NCBI RefSeq assembly: GCF_027531705.1 | Contig: NZ_JAPZSP010000031.1 | Location: 1 to 64,000 of the forward strand | Origin: Flavobacterium sp. | GTDB taxonomy: Bacteria > Bacteroidota > Bacteroidia > Flavobacteriales > Flavobacteriaceae | Direction of reading: 5' to 3' | Length of the DNA: 64,000 nt | Shown here: in pieces, positions 1 to 8,396 of the stretch | How positions within the stretch are numbered: the first letter of the stretch is position 1 | How the letters are laid out: every line of letters begins with the position of its first letter | The notes under the pieces: model-generated | Told to the model about the DNA's origin: nothing | The model's database searches: none | What the model saw: only the letters and a program-made list of their open reading frames with translations | Translations under genes and position numbers: made by a program

Positions 1-406
1 AGACGATCAGTTAAAAGCTACTATCAAGCTTACACCAATTGAGCCAGTTATTACAGAAACAGAAATCATCTTACAACCAATTTACTTTGAGTACAACAAA
101 AGCAACATCACCGAAGACGGCGCCTTTGAGTTAGACAAACTAGTAAAAGTAATGCAAGACAATCCAAAACTAGTAATCTTGGCCAAATCTCATACTGATA
201 ACAGAGGAAGTGATACGTACAACCTAAACTTATCAGACAGAAGAGCTAAATCAACGGTACAATACATCATCTCTAAAGGAATCGACAGAGCTAGAATCTC
301 TGGAAAAGGATTTGGAGAAACTGAACCAAAAGTTGATTGCGGACAAACTTGCACAGAAGAACAATACGCACAAAACAGAAGAAGCGAGTTCTTGATTGTG
401 AAGTAA
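1..406 (+). CDS. OmpA-family protein, C-terminal part (partial at window start)
   Basis: The reading frame is open from base 2 and the gene starts outside the window. The visible 134 residues are an OmpA-like peptidoglycan-binding domain. It has the typical opening strand (ILQPIYFEYNKSNI), then SHTDNRGSDTYNLNLSDRRA, in which Asp and Arg normally contact diaminopimelate, and it closes with NRRSEFLIVK. The domain anchors outer-membrane or periplasmic proteins to the cell wall. What precedes it (a beta-barrel, or a TPR/WD40 region as in many flavobacterial OmpA proteins) cannot be seen. A strong hairpin terminator follows the stop codon. Confidence 0.9.
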   Translation, partial: DDQLKATIKLTPIEPVITETEIILQPIYFEYNKSNITEDGAFELDKLVKVMQDNPKLVILAKSHTDNRGSDTYNLNLSDRRAKSTVQYIISKGIDRARISGKGFGETEPKVDCGQTCTEEQYAQNRRSEFLIVK

Positions 407-426
407 ATCAAATCATATGTAAAAAT

Positions 427-463
427 AAAAGCCTCTATATGAAAACATATAGAGGCTTTTTTA
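427..463 (+). terminator. Intrinsic terminator after the OmpA gene
   Basis: Perfect 11-bp stem (GCCTCTATATG / CATATAGAGGC) with an AAAA loop, preceded by an A-run and followed by a T-run. The 3' edge touches the stop codon of the convergent rnhA gene, and the A-run would serve as a T-run on the other strand, so it probably works in both directions. Confidence 0.9.
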
Positions 464-940
464 TAATAAAGAATCCCTCTCGGACTCATAAAACGCATCT
501 ACAGAAAGTTTTTCTTGCATAGAAGCCATAACTGCCAATTCATCACATCTTTCGTTCTGTGGATGGTTATTATGCCCTTTTATCCATTTAAAATCTACTT
601 GGTGCTTTCTGTATATTTTAAGAAAACGAATCCATAAATCAGGATTTTTTTTACCCGAAAAATTCTTTTTTTCCCAACCAAAAACCCATTTCTTCTCAAC
701 TGCATCTACAACATATTTTGAATCTGAAACTACTAAAACTTTCGTTTTTGGATTTTTCAGTTTTTCTAAACCAACAATAACTGCTAACAACTCCATGCGA
801 TTGTTCGTTGTTAATCGGAAACCTTCATAAAACTCTTTTTTATAATGACTTCCGACTAATTCCATAACAACTCCGTAACCACCATTTCCAGGATTTCCTT
901 TGGCGGCTCCATCTGTATAAATATGAACTTCGTGTTGCAT
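461..940 (-). CDS. rnhA: Ribonuclease HI
   Basis: 159 residues, the normal length for bacterial RNase HI, which degrades the RNA strand of RNA-DNA hybrids (R-loops, primers). The four acidic catalytic residues are visible: Asp10 in YTDGAAKGNPG, Glu50 in NNRMELLAV, Asp73 in VSDSKYVVDA and Asp133 in NERCDELA, with His123 in the WIKGHN loop. The basic-protrusion region (WVFGWEKKNFSGKKNPDLW) is present. It lies 3 nt downstream of purN on the same strand, so the two are probably co-transcribed. Confidence 0.95.
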   Translation of the reverse strand: MQHEVHIYTDGAAKGNPGNGGYGVVMELVGSHYKKEFYEGFRLTTNNRMELLAVIVGLEKLKNPKTKVLVVSDSKYVVDAVEKKWVFGWEKKNFSGKKNPDLWIRFLKIYRKHQVDFKWIKGHNNHPQNERCDELAVMASMQEKLSVDAFYESERDSLL

Positions 941-943
941 TTT

Positions 944-1510
944 TTAAAGTTTACTTATGAGATTTTCGATAACTTCAGGAAAATAGTGATGTTCTAAAAC
1001 ATGAATCTTTTCAGCAATTTCTTCGGCAGTTTTACAATCTTCTATTGAGACGCTTTTTTGAAAAACAATCGCTCCTTCGTCATAATTTTCATTTACATAG
1101 TGAATTGTAATTCCAGTTTCTTTTTCTTTATTATCTAAAACTGCTTGATGTACATTCATTCCATACATGCCTTTTCCTCCATAATTTGGCAAAAGTGCTG
1201 GATGAATATTTACTATTCTATTAGGATAATGTTCAATTATAGAAGAGGGAAATTTTAGTAAAAAACCAGCCAATACAATTAAATCTGCTTTTAGACCCAT
1301 TATTTTTTCTAAAACTATTCCGTTGGAAAGCTCCTCTTTATTGAATACTTCACATGGAATATCAAATTTCTTTGCTCTTTCTATAACTTTGGCATTAGGA
1401 TTGTTAGTGAGAATCCCGACTACGGTTCCTTGACTATTGTTTTTAAAGTGTAATATGATTTTTTCGGCGTTAGAACCCGAACCAGAAGCAAAAATTACAA
1501 TCTTTTTCAT
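944..1510 (-). CDS. purN: Phosphoribosylglycinamide formyltransferase
   Basis: 188 residues. It transfers a formyl group from 10-formyltetrahydrofolate to GAR in de novo purine synthesis. The phosphate-binding loop ASGSGSNAE lies at residues 8-16. The catalytic triad is Asn101 and His103 in NIHPALLPNYGGKGMYG and Asp144 in NYDEGAIVFQ. It is divergent from acpP, with a 173-bp AT-rich intergenic region. rnhA follows 3 nt downstream. Confidence 0.95.
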   Translation of the reverse strand: MKKIVIFASGSGSNAEKIILHFKNNSQGTVVGILTNNPNAKVIERAKKFDIPCEVFNKEELSNGIVLEKIMGLKADLIVLAGFLLKFPSSIIEHYPNRIVNIHPALLPNYGGKGMYGMNVHQAVLDNKEKETGITIHYVNENYDEGAIVFQKSVSIEDCKTAEEIAEKIHVLEHHYFPEVIENLISKL

Positions 1511-1625
1511 TTATTGGTAATTAGTATTACGCAAAAAAAAGAATAATAAATGATAATAAATAAAAATAATTGGTCTTTGTTAAATTTATTTTTTAAATTC
1601 GTGGTCATATTTATTAACTAAAATG

Positions 1626-1654
1626 TTGTTTTAAAATAAAGTTTTTTATTTTTG
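1626..1654 (+). promoter_or_regulatory. Bacteroidota-type promoter of acpP
   Basis: TTG at 1626-1628 and TATTTTTG at 1647-1654, 18 bp apart, match the TTTG / TAnnTTTG promoter used by the Bacteroidota primary sigma factor. The predicted leader is about 25 nt and A-rich, with no Shine-Dalgarno sequence, which is normal for this phylum. Confidence 0.75.
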
Positions 1655-1683
1655 CCAACAAATTAAATTTAAAATTAAAGATT

Positions 1684-1920
1684 ATGTCAGACATTGCATC
1701 AAGAGTAAAAGCGATTATCGTAGACAAATTAGGTGTTGACGAAAACGAAGTTGTAACAGAAGCAAGCTTCACAAACGATTTAGGAGCGGATTCATTAGAC
1801 ACGGTTGAGCTTATTATGGAGTTCGAAAAAGAATTTGACATTCAAATTCCAGATGATCAAGCAGAAAATATCGCTACTGTAGGTCAAGCTATTTCTTACA
1901 TCGAAGAAGCAAAAAAATAA
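1684..1920 (+). CDS. acpP: Acyl carrier protein
   Basis: 78 residues, strongly acidic. Ser37 in [16 protein letters not shown] is the 4'-phosphopantetheine attachment site. It carries growing fatty acyl chains in type II fatty acid synthesis. It has its own promoter and terminator, and fabF follows 174 bp downstream, the classical acpP-fabF-rnc order. Confidence 0.97.
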   Translation: MSDIASRVKAIIVDKLGVDENEVVTEASFTNDLGADSLDTVELIMEFEKEFDIQIPDDQAENIATVGQAISYIEEAKK

Positions 1921-1928
1921 TAAAGCCT

Positions 1929-1967
1929 TAAAACCCGTTGCATAATTGTGACGGGTTTTATTATTTT
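1929..1967 (+). terminator. Intrinsic terminator after acpP
   Basis: AAAACCCGT and ACGGGTTTT form a 9-bp stem around a 12-nt loop and are followed by a T-rich tract. It separates acpP from the fabF transcript. Confidence 0.85.
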
Positions 1968-1982
1968 TTCAAAAAATTAGTC

Positions 1983-2063
1983 TATTTTTGATTGAATTTC
2001 AATCACACTATATTGAAATACCCTTGTCTCTTTAAGCTAACATCATAAAGAATACAGGGTATT
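1983..2063 (+). promoter_or_regulatory. fabF promoter -7 box and long leader hairpin
   Basis: TATTTTTG at 1983-1990 fits the -7 consensus; no clear -33 TTG is seen. The predicted leader of about 100 nt contains a dyad: AATACCCTTGT (2017-2027) pairs with ACAGGGTATT (2054-2063), and a nested TCTTTA / TAAAGA pair extends the stem to about 16 bp with one bulge. There is no T-run, so this is not a terminator. It could be an attenuator-like or stability element of the fabF-rnc mRNA. Confidence 0.45.
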
Positions 2064-2094
2064 ATTTGTTTAAATACTATTTAAAAAAAAATAT

Positions 2095-3348
2095 ATGCAA
2101 TTAAAGCGTGTTGTTGTAACAGGTCTTGGAGCATTAACTCCTATCGGAAATTCCATTCAAGAATATTGGGATGGTTTAGTAAATGGTAAAAGCGGTGCTG
2201 CTCCAATAACTTATTACGATACTGAAAAGCATAAAACAAAATTTGCTTGTGAAGTAAAAGATTTCAATATTGAAAACTTTATGGATCGAAAAGAGGCTCG
2301 TAGAATGGATAAATTTGCTCAGTATGCTGTTGCTGCTAGTGAAGAAGCCATTAATGATGCCGGAATAACTCCTGATAATGTAAACAAACAAAGAGTTGGT
2401 GTAATTTGGGGTGCAGGAATTGGCGGATTAGAGACTTTTCAAGAAGAAGTTTTAAATTATGCTGCTGGTGATGGAACTCCTAGATTCAATCCTTTCTTTA
2501 TTCCAAAAATGATTGCTGATATTGCGCCTGCTCATATTTCTATGAGAAATGGTTTTATGGGACCAAACTACACAACAGTTTCTGCTTGTGCATCATCTGC
2601 CAATGCATTAATTGATGCATTCAATTATATTCGTTTAGGACTTTGTGATGTTATTATCTCAGGTGGTTCTGAAGCAGCTGTTACTATTTCTGGAATGGGT
2701 GGATTTAACTCTATGCAAGCTTTATCAACAAGAAATGATAGTCCAGAAACAGCTTCAAGACCTTTTGATGCTACTCGTGACGGATTTGTTCTTGGTGAAG
2801 GCGCAGGTGCATTAGTTCTTGAAGAATACGAACATGCAAAAGCTCGTGGTGCCAAAATTTATTGTGAAGTTGGTGGTGGCGGAATGTCATCCGATGCTTA
2901 CCATTTAACAGCTCCACATCCTGAAGGAATTGGTGTTATTGCCGTTATGGAAAACACTTTGCGTGATGCTGGAATGTCTCCTGACAAAGTGGATCATATT
3001 AATACTCACGGAACTTCTACTCCACTTGGTGATGTTGCCGAATTAAAAGCAATTTCTCATGTTTTTGGTGATCATGCTAAAAATATTAATATCAATTCGA
3101 CTAAGTCTATGACTGGTCACTTGCTTGGTGCTGCTGGTGCAATTGAAGCTATTGCAGTAATTTTAGCAATGAAAAACGGTATTGTTCCTCCAACCATTAA
3201 CCATGAAGTTGTGGATGAAAATATTGATCCTTCTTTGAATTTGACTTTGAATAAAGCGCAAAAAAGAGAAATCAATGTTGCTATGAGTAACACTTTTGGT
3301 TTTGGTGGTCACAATGCTTGTGTATTATTTAAAAAATTGGAAGAATAA
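2095..3348 (+). CDS. fabF: Beta-ketoacyl-ACP synthase II
   Basis: 417 residues, full length for KAS II, which condenses malonyl-ACP with acyl-ACP during chain elongation. The catalytic triad is visible: Cys165 in TVSACASSANA, His305 in NTHGTSTPLGD and His342 in KSMTGHLLGAAGA. The C-terminal GFGGHNA motif is present. rnc starts 7 nt after the stop codon, so the two are co-transcribed. A terminator-like hairpin lies inside the first codons of rnc (see findings). Confidence 0.97.
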   Translation: MQLKRVVVTGLGALTPIGNSIQEYWDGLVNGKSGAAPITYYDTEKHKTKFACEVKDFNIENFMDRKEARRMDKFAQYAVAASEEAINDAGITPDNVNKQRVGVIWGAGIGGLETFQEEVLNYAAGDGTPRFNPFFIPKMIADIAPAHISMRNGFMGPNYTTVSACASSANALIDAFNYIRLGLCDVIISGGSEAAVTISGMGGFNSMQALSTRNDSPETASRPFDATRDGFVLGEGAGALVLEEYEHAKARGAKIYCEVGGGGMSSDAYHLTAPHPEGIGVIAVMENTLRDAGMSPDKVDHINTHGTSTPLGDVAELKAISHVFGDHAKNININSTKSMTGHLLGAAGAIEAIAVILAMKNGIVPPTINHEVVDENIDPSLNLTLNKAQKREINVAMSNTFGFGGHNACVLFKKLEE

Positions 3349-3355
3349 CCACTAA

Positions 3356-4102
3356 ATGAGTTTATTAAAAAAAATATTTTCTAAAAATTCCCGTCCTACA
3401 GAAGGCGGGAATTTTTTTGGTGATATAGAAAGAATCATAGGTTTTAAACCCAAAAACATTGAGAATTACACAAGAGCATTTACCCATCGTTCTATAAACA
3501 AAGTAGATTTAAAAGGAAATCCTATTAGTTACGAACGACTTGAATTTCTTGGTGATGCTATGCTAAGTTCAGTAATTGCGGCTCATCTTTTTAATGAAGT
3601 TCCATCTGGAGACGAAGGTTATTTGACTAAAATGCGTTCTAAAATTGTTAGCCGTGAACATCTTAACGAGCTAGGAAAGGACTTAAATTTAATTAAATTC
3701 GTTGAAAGTAAAGTACAAACACAGCATTTTGGTGAAAACATACATGGAAATATATTTGAAGCATTGGTTGGAGCTATCTTTTTAGATCAAGGTTATTCAC
3801 ATTGTGAAAAATTTATCCATAATAAAGTAATTGAGCCTTATGTTGATATACCAAGACTTGAAGGGAAAGTAATTAGCTATAAAAGTTTATTGATAGAGTG
3901 GTGTCAGAAAGAGAAAAAGACTTTTTTTTACGATATTTTTGAAGATAATAGCATAAGTGGCGACCGCCTTTTTGGTGTTAAACTTAGTATTGACGATGTT
4001 GTTGTGGCAAAAGCTAGAGCAACTTCCAAAAAGAAAGCCGAAGAAAAAGCATCGCAAAGAGCTTATTTTGCATTTCAAGGAAAAATCGATTCCAAAAAGT
4101 AA
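3356..4102 (+). CDS. rnc: Ribonuclease III
   Basis: 248 residues. It cleaves double-stranded RNA in rRNA and mRNA processing. The N-terminal nuclease domain carries the signature YERLEFLGDAML (Glu60, Glu63, Asp67) and a second acidic site in IFEALVGAIFLDQGY. The C-terminal third is a dsRNA-binding domain ending in SKKKAEEKASQRAYFAF. About 20 residues precede the nuclease domain. No ATG, GTG or TTG lies between the internal hairpin and the nuclease domain, so the start at 3356 stands and the hairpin is truly within the coding region. Confidence 0.96.
   Translation: MSLLKKIFSKNSRPTEGGNFFGDIERIIGFKPKNIENYTRAFTHRSINKVDLKGNPISYERLEFLGDAMLSSVIAAHLFNEVPSGDEGYLTKMRSKIVSREHLNELGKDLNLIKFVESKVQTQHFGENIHGNIFEALVGAIFLDQGYSHCEKFIHNKVIEPYVDIPRLEGKVISYKSLLIEWCQKEKKTFFYDIFEDNSISGDRLFGVKLSIDDVVVAKARATSKKKAEEKASQRAYFAFQGKIDSKK
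3383..3418 (+). terminator. Terminator-like hairpin within rnc codons 10-21
   Basis: AAAAATTCCCG (3383-3393) pairs perfectly over 11 bp with CGGGAATTTTT (3406-3416). The stem is extended by CCT/AGG across a single bulged T and is followed by seven T residues. By sequence it is a textbook intrinsic terminator, but it is read in frame as the N-terminal extension of RNase III. Confidence 0.6.
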
Positions 4103-4211
4103 ATAATTCTCAAAACTATATCGTTTTCGTTGATAAATAAACAGTTAGTTGACGTTTTCAAAGAATTTTCTAAACAAGAAATACTATATTTACACCTAAA
4201 TTTTCAATAAA

Positions 4212-4688
4212 ATGGCAATTCATAAATTGATAATTGATGATTGTGAAGAAGCAAATTATGAGCTATTAGCAATTCATACTTCACTAGAAGACTATCGTTT
4301 AGCCTATTTTGTTAACCAAAAGCTTCCTGTTCTTTTTTCTAAAAGCGAAAAACAAATTCAGGTAATTAGTAAAATTGGTAAAATAAATTTTTCTAAATAC
4401 AGTTATAGTAATACAGAAAAAGAGGAATATTGGGATTTAATTCAAAATAAAAACGAGATTATTATTCAAAAGAAATTGGCAACCCAAAATCTTTTTGGTA
4501 ATGAAGAAGAAACAACAACAACTTATTTAGTTCCTGAATTTAAAAAAGTTGATTATTTTATAAAAATTGAAAACTCAGAAATTGATATTGAATCAATTCT
4601 AACCAAAATAAATACAATAGAAAGAATTTCAACGGTTTATGCTGTTGATTTAGCTAAAATAAAATCAAAAAACAATCTAATTTTTTAA
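4212..4688 (+). CDS. IPExxxVDY family protein
   Basis: 158 residues. It contains VPEFKKVDY at residues 107-115, the motif that names this Bacteroidota family (IPExxxVDY, Val replacing Ile here). The position between rnc and pyk is, from memory, typical of flavobacteria. There is no signal peptide and no membrane segment; it looks like a small soluble alpha/beta protein. Function is unknown. pyk starts 5 nt after its stop codon, so it shares a transcript with pyruvate kinase. Confidence 0.85.
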   Translation: MAIHKLIIDDCEEANYELLAIHTSLEDYRLAYFVNQKLPVLFSKSEKQIQVISKIGKINFSKYSYSNTEKEEYWDLIQNKNEIIIQKKLATQNLFGNEEETTTTYLVPEFKKVDYFIKIENSEIDIESILTKINTIERISTVYAVDLAKIKSKNNLIF

Positions 4689-4693
4689 TACAA

Positions 4694-6124
4694 ATGCCAA
4701 CAAATAAAAAAACAAAAATTGTAGCCACACTTGGTCCTGCTTGTAGCACTAGAGAAGTTCTAAAAGACATGATTGAAGCTGGTGTTAATGTTTTTAGAGT
4801 AAATTTTTCGCATGCCGATTATGATGATGTAAAATCAAAGATAGATTTAATTAGAGGTTTAAATGATGAATTCGGTTATACTACTGCAATTTTAGGAGAC
4901 TTACAAGGGCCAAAACTTAGAGTTGGTGTGATGAAAGAAGATGTAGTTGTAAATCCTGGTGATATCATCACATTTCAAACTGCCGAAGATGTTCCTGGAA
5001 CTGCCGATAGAGTTTATATGAACTACAAAGCGTTTCCTAGCGATGTAAATCCGGGCGAAAAAATCCTTTTGGACGACGGAAAATTGATGTTTGAAGCATT
5101 AGAAACCAACGGAACAACCGAAGTTAAATGTAGAGTAATTCAAGGTGGACCATTAAAATCTAAAAAAGGTGTAAACTTACCTAATACCAAAGTTTCTTTG
5201 CCTGCATTAACAAAGAAAGATATAAAAGATGCACTTTTTGCAATCGAACAAAAAGTAGATTGGATAGCACTTTCGTTTGTAAGAACCGCAGAAGATTTGA
5301 TGGAATTACAGGATTTAATTACTAAACATTCTGATCATAAAATTCCAATTATTGCCAAAATTGAAAAACCAGAAGGTGTTGAAAACATTGATAAAATAGT
5401 AGCTTATTGCGATGGATTAATGGTTGCTCGTGGCGATTTGGGTGTTGAAATTCCAGCGCATGAAGTTCCGTTAATCCAGAAAAAATTGATTCATAGAGCT
5501 AAAACGGCTCGTATTCCTGTTATTGTGGCAACGCAAATGATGGAAACCATGATTACAAGCCTTACACCAACACGTGCCGAAGTAAATGACGTTGCCAACT
5601 CTGTTATGGATGGTGCCGATGCTGTAATGCTTTCGGGTGAAACTTCTGTTGGAAATTATCCAGTACAAGTAATTCAGCAAATGACACAAATTATTGAAGC
5701 TGTTGAAGATTCACCACTTATTCAAGTACCACAAAATACGCCACAAGTTAGAACCAATCGTTTTGTTACAAAATCAATTTGTCACCACGCGGCTATGATG
5801 GCCAATTATATCAAAGCAAAAGCGATTTGTACTTTAACCAATAGCGGTTATACTGCTTTTCAAATTTCGGCTTGGCGACCATCGGCTCATATATTAGTTT
5901 TTACGTCAAATAAGCGCATTTTAACGCAATTAAATCTGCTTTGGGGCGTGAAGTCTTTCTACTATGATAAATTCGTTAGTACAGACGATACTGTAACCGA
6001 TGTGAATGAAATTGCTCGTGTAAAAGGATTTGTTGACAAAGGCGATTTTTTAATCAATCTTGCAGCAATGCCAGTAACCGAAAAAGGAATGGTAAATACC
6101 TTGAGAGTTTCGGAGATAGAGTAA
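4694..6124 (+). CDS. pyk: Pyruvate kinase
   Basis: 476 residues, the usual length. It converts phosphoenolpyruvate and ADP to pyruvate and ATP. The N-terminal substrate strand (KIVATLGPACSTREVLKDMIEAGVNVFRVNFSH) and the active-site segment IAKIEKPEGVENID, with catalytic Lys222 and metal ligand Glu224, are visible, followed by GLMVARGDLGVEIP and the ATQMMETMI segment. The C-terminal allosteric domain is complete. It is last in a short operon and is followed by a strong terminator. Confidence 0.97.
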   Translation: MPTNKKTKIVATLGPACSTREVLKDMIEAGVNVFRVNFSHADYDDVKSKIDLIRGLNDEFGYTTAILGDLQGPKLRVGVMKEDVVVNPGDIITFQTAEDVPGTADRVYMNYKAFPSDVNPGEKILLDDGKLMFEALETNGTTEVKCRVIQGGPLKSKKGVNLPNTKVSLPALTKKDIKDALFAIEQKVDWIALSFVRTAEDLMELQDLITKHSDHKIPIIAKIEKPEGVENIDKIVAYCDGLMVARGDLGVEIPAHEVPLIQKKLIHRAKTARIPVIVATQMMETMITSLTPTRAEVNDVANSVMDGADAVMLSGETSVGNYPVQVIQQMTQIIEAVEDSPLIQVPQNTPQVRTNRFVTKSICHHAAMMANYIKAKAICTLTNSGYTAFQISAWRPSAHILVFTSNKRILTQLNLLWGVKSFYYDKFVSTDDTVTDVNEIARVKGFVDKGDFLINLAAMPVTEKGMVNTLRVSEIE

Positions 6125-6143
6125 ATTATACGTAATAAAATAT

Positions 6144-6181
6144 AAAATCCGTCTTGTTGTATTACTTGACGGATTTTTTTG
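6144..6181 (+). terminator. Intrinsic terminator after pyk
   Basis: AAAATCCGTC and GACGGATTTT form a 10-bp stem followed by a T-run. Confidence 0.88.
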
Positions 6182-6231
6182 TGATTTTTTTTGTACACAA
6201 AATAAATTTTAAACCATAATCCTTTTTTTTC

Positions 6232-6239
6232 TATATTTG
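6232..6239 (+). promoter_or_regulatory. -7 promoter box of the Bax inhibitor-like gene
   Basis: TATATTTG fits TAnnTTTG and lies 24 bp before the ATG. No TTG at the proper distance was found, so the -33 element is weak or absent. Confidence 0.5.
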
Positions 6240-6262
6240 AATCACCAATAAAATTAAAAAAT

Positions 6263-7036
6263 ATGAACTCAAGCAATCCGTTTTTTAAAAACAAATCGTT
6301 TAAAGATGCCGACGTATCTAGTTATGATGGAACAGAAAACAAATCTGTAGTAATAGATTATAATGATACCATGAGTGTATCGGGAACCATCAACAAAAGT
6401 TTTGCGCTTTTATTTCTTCTTATTGCATCAGCTTTTGTTACTTGGTATTTGACTTTTCAAGGTTATAATACTATGATTCTAACCATTGGTGGCGCCATTG
6501 TTGGATTAATCTTGGTTGTTGTTTCTTCTTTCAAACCGCATTTGTCAAGATATTTAGCGCCAGGTTATGCCGTTTTTGAGGGTTTGTTCTTAGGCGGAAT
6601 TTCTGCATTTTTCGAAATGACAAGTTACCCAGGAATTGTTTTGCAAGCTGTTGGAGCAACGTTTGTTACTTTCTTAATCTGTTTTGGGTTATACAAATAC
6701 CAAATCGTAAAGGTTACTGAAACATTTAAATCAGTTGTAGTGGCTTCGACACTTGCTATTGCTACTTATTATTTGATTAGCTGGTTGTTATCAATGTTTA
6801 CTAGCTTTCAACCTGTTCATTATGGCAACTCGATGATGAGTATCGGAATAAGTGTTTTTGTGATAGTAATTGCTGCTTTAAACTTGTTTTTAGATTTTGA
6901 TCAAATAGAAAAAGGTGTTGAAAATCGTTTGCCTAAATACATGGAATGGTTTGGTGCAATGGGATTGATGGTAACACTGGTTTGGTTGTATATCGAATTC
7001 TTGCGTTTATTGTCTAAACTATCAAGTAGAGATTAA
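6263..7036 (+). CDS. Bax inhibitor-1/YccA family membrane protein
   Basis: 257 residues with about seven hydrophobic segments after a polar N-terminus of roughly 45 residues. The sequence from INKSFALLFLLIASAFVTWYL through FLDFDQIEKGV to the C-terminal MEWFGAMGLMVTLVWLYIEFLRLL is characteristic of the YccA/BI-1 family. The acidic pair (FDQIE region) thought to gate ion flux in BI-1 proteins is present. It is an inner-membrane protein, proposed in the family to modulate membrane proteolysis or calcium leak. Monocistronic, with its own promoter and terminator. Confidence 0.9.
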   Translation: MNSSNPFFKNKSFKDADVSSYDGTENKSVVIDYNDTMSVSGTINKSFALLFLLIASAFVTWYLTFQGYNTMILTIGGAIVGLILVVVSSFKPHLSRYLAPGYAVFEGLFLGGISAFFEMTSYPGIVLQAVGATFVTFLICFGLYKYQIVKVTETFKSVVVASTLAIATYYLISWLLSMFTSFQPVHYGNSMMSIGISVFVIVIAALNLFLDFDQIEKGVENRLPKYMEWFGAMGLMVTLVWLYIEFLRLLSKLSSRD

Positions 7037-7060
7037 TTTTGTTAAAATAACACTTATTAC

Positions 7061-7122
7061 AAAGATTAACACAGATTTTTAAAATTGTGAAGTGAATCAT
7101 TTTAATCCTTTAAATCTGTGGC
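7061..7122. repeat. Imperfect intergenic dyad of the GCCACAGATT type
   Basis: ACACAGATTTTTAAA near 7069 faces TTTAAATCTGTGGC at 7109-7122. A related dyad is found at 8954-9010. It lies just 3' of a stop codon and looks like a member of a dispersed intergenic palindrome family. Confidence 0.5.
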
Positions 7123-7140
7123 AAAAATTAATAATATATA

Positions 7141-7173
7141 AGAGCTGTTCATGATTTGAGCAGCTTTTTTTTA
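7141..7173 (+). terminator. Terminator between the BI-1 gene and dinB
   Basis: AGCTGTTC (7143-7150) pairs with GAGCAGCT with one G-T pair, followed by a T8 run. It ends beside the stop codon of convergent dinB. Confidence 0.75.
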
Positions 7174-7174
7174 T

Positions 7175-8257
7175 TTAAAAATCAAATTTCAACTGAACAA
7201 CAACTGTTTTTTTGACTTCGGTATTGAGATTGTTTAACGAAATTCCGAGTAATCGAACAGATTCTTTCATGCGTTCTTGAAACAATAGTTCTTTGGCGGT
7301 TTCTAGCATCAATGCTTTGTCTGAAATAAAGTAAGGCAAGGTTTTGCTTCGAGTTTGTTGTGAAAAATCACTATATTTTATTTTTAGTGTAACTGTTTTT
7401 CCCGAAATATTGTGCTTTTTTAATCTTCGTTCGAGTTCGGCTGCGATTCTTTCTAATTTTTCGAGCATGAAGATTTCCGAAGTTAAATTTTCATTGAAAG
7501 TATGTTCGGCAGCAACCGATTTGGCAATATGATTTGACTTAACTTGACCATTATGAATGCCACGAACAACATGGTAATAAAAAGTACCCGTTTTCCCAAA
7601 GTGTTTTTCTAGAAATTCTAGCGATTTGTTTTTTAAATCTAAACCCGTAAAAATACCTAATTGGTACATTTTTTCGGTGGTAACTTTTCCAACACCATAG
7701 AATTTTCTGATGGGCAATTGCTCTAGAAATGGAATTACTTCGTCTGGTCCAATTGTCTTTTGTCCATTAGGTTTGTTATAATCAGAAGCGACTTTTGCCA
7801 CAAATTTATTGATTGAAATACCTGCAGAAGCTGTTAAGCCTAGTTCGTCATAAATTCGTTTTCTTATTTCTTGCGCTATCAAACTAGCACTTGGATTTCC
7901 TTTTTTGTTTACGGTTACATCCAGATAAGCTTCGTCTAACGAAAGTGGTTCGACTAAGTCGGTATAATCGTGAAAAATGTTTCTGATTTTGTTAGAAATC
8001 TCTTTGTATCTATCAAATCGTGGTCGTACAAAAATAAGTTCTGGACAATATTTTTTAGCTAAAGTGCCACTTAATGCACTACGAACGCCAAATTTTCGAG
8101 CTTCATAACTTGCAGCAGAAACAACACCACGATGTTCTGAACCACCAACAGCAAGCGGTTTTCCTCGCAATTCGGGATTATCCAATTGTTCGACCGAGGC
8201 ATAAAATGCATCCATATCGACATGAATAATTTTTCTATTTGGAATTGGTTCTTGCAT
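7175..8257 (-). CDS. dinB: DNA polymerase IV (Y-family)
   Basis: 360 residues. It is an error-prone translesion polymerase without proofreading. The metal-binding carboxylates are visible: Asp14 in HVDMDAFYASVEQ, and Asp108 and Glu109 in PLSLDEAYLDV. The helix-hairpin-helix segment (FYGVGKVTTEKMYQLGIFTG) and little-finger domain follow. The C-terminal LKFDF may be a sliding-clamp binding motif (inference). A TAAATTTG box on this strand lies only about 5 bp before the ATG, so any transcript from it would be nearly leaderless. Confidence 0.95.
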   Translation of the reverse strand: MQEPIPNRKIIHVDMDAFYASVEQLDNPELRGKPLAVGGSEHRGVVSAASYEARKFGVRSALSGTLAKKYCPELIFVRPRFDRYKEISNKIRNIFHDYTDLVEPLSLDEAYLDVTVNKKGNPSASLIAQEIRKRIYDELGLTASAGISINKFVAKVASDYNKPNGQKTIGPDEVIPFLEQLPIRKFYGVGKVTTEKMYQLGIFTGLDLKNKSLEFLEKHFGKTGTFYYHVVRGIHNGQVKSNHIAKSVAAEHTFNENLTSEIFMLEKLERIAAELERRLKKHNISGKTVTLKIKYSDFSQQTRSKTLPYFISDKALMLETAKELLFQERMKESVRLLGISLNNLNTEVKKTVVVQLKFDF

Positions 8258-8294
8258 GTTACAAATTTAATCAAAAAGTAGCATTCGTTTTTTT

Positions 8295-8302
8295 TATCTT
8301 TG
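8295..8302 (+). promoter_or_regulatory. -7 promoter box in front of a structured leader
   Basis: TATCTTTG fits TAnnTTTG. Transcription would start at about 8308, directly at the TAGCCC start of the structured element at 8311-8395, and continue into the CYTH gene. No clear -33 element. Confidence 0.55.
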
Positions 8303-8310
8303 TTACGTAA

Positions 8311-8395
8311 TCTAGCCCTGATAGTAGCGGCATCCTTTATTTTTTTTCTTTAAAAAAATAAAGATATAGCGAATAGCAGGATAAAGCTCCTAAAA
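8311..8395 (+). ncRNA. Flavo-1-like structured RNA, short form (candidate)
   Basis: The element starts TAGCCCTGATAGTAGCGG, has a long AT stem (CTTTATTTTTTTT pairing with AAAAAAATAAAG) and closes with TAGCGAATAGCAGG and AAAGCTCCT. GGAGC-type ends and a shared start recur at 16872 and, as DNA, at 26868. From memory this resembles the Flavo-1 RNA motif of flavobacteria; the name is not verified. Here it would be the leader of the CYTH mRNA or a separate small RNA. Confidence 0.5.
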
Positions 8396-8396
8396 A

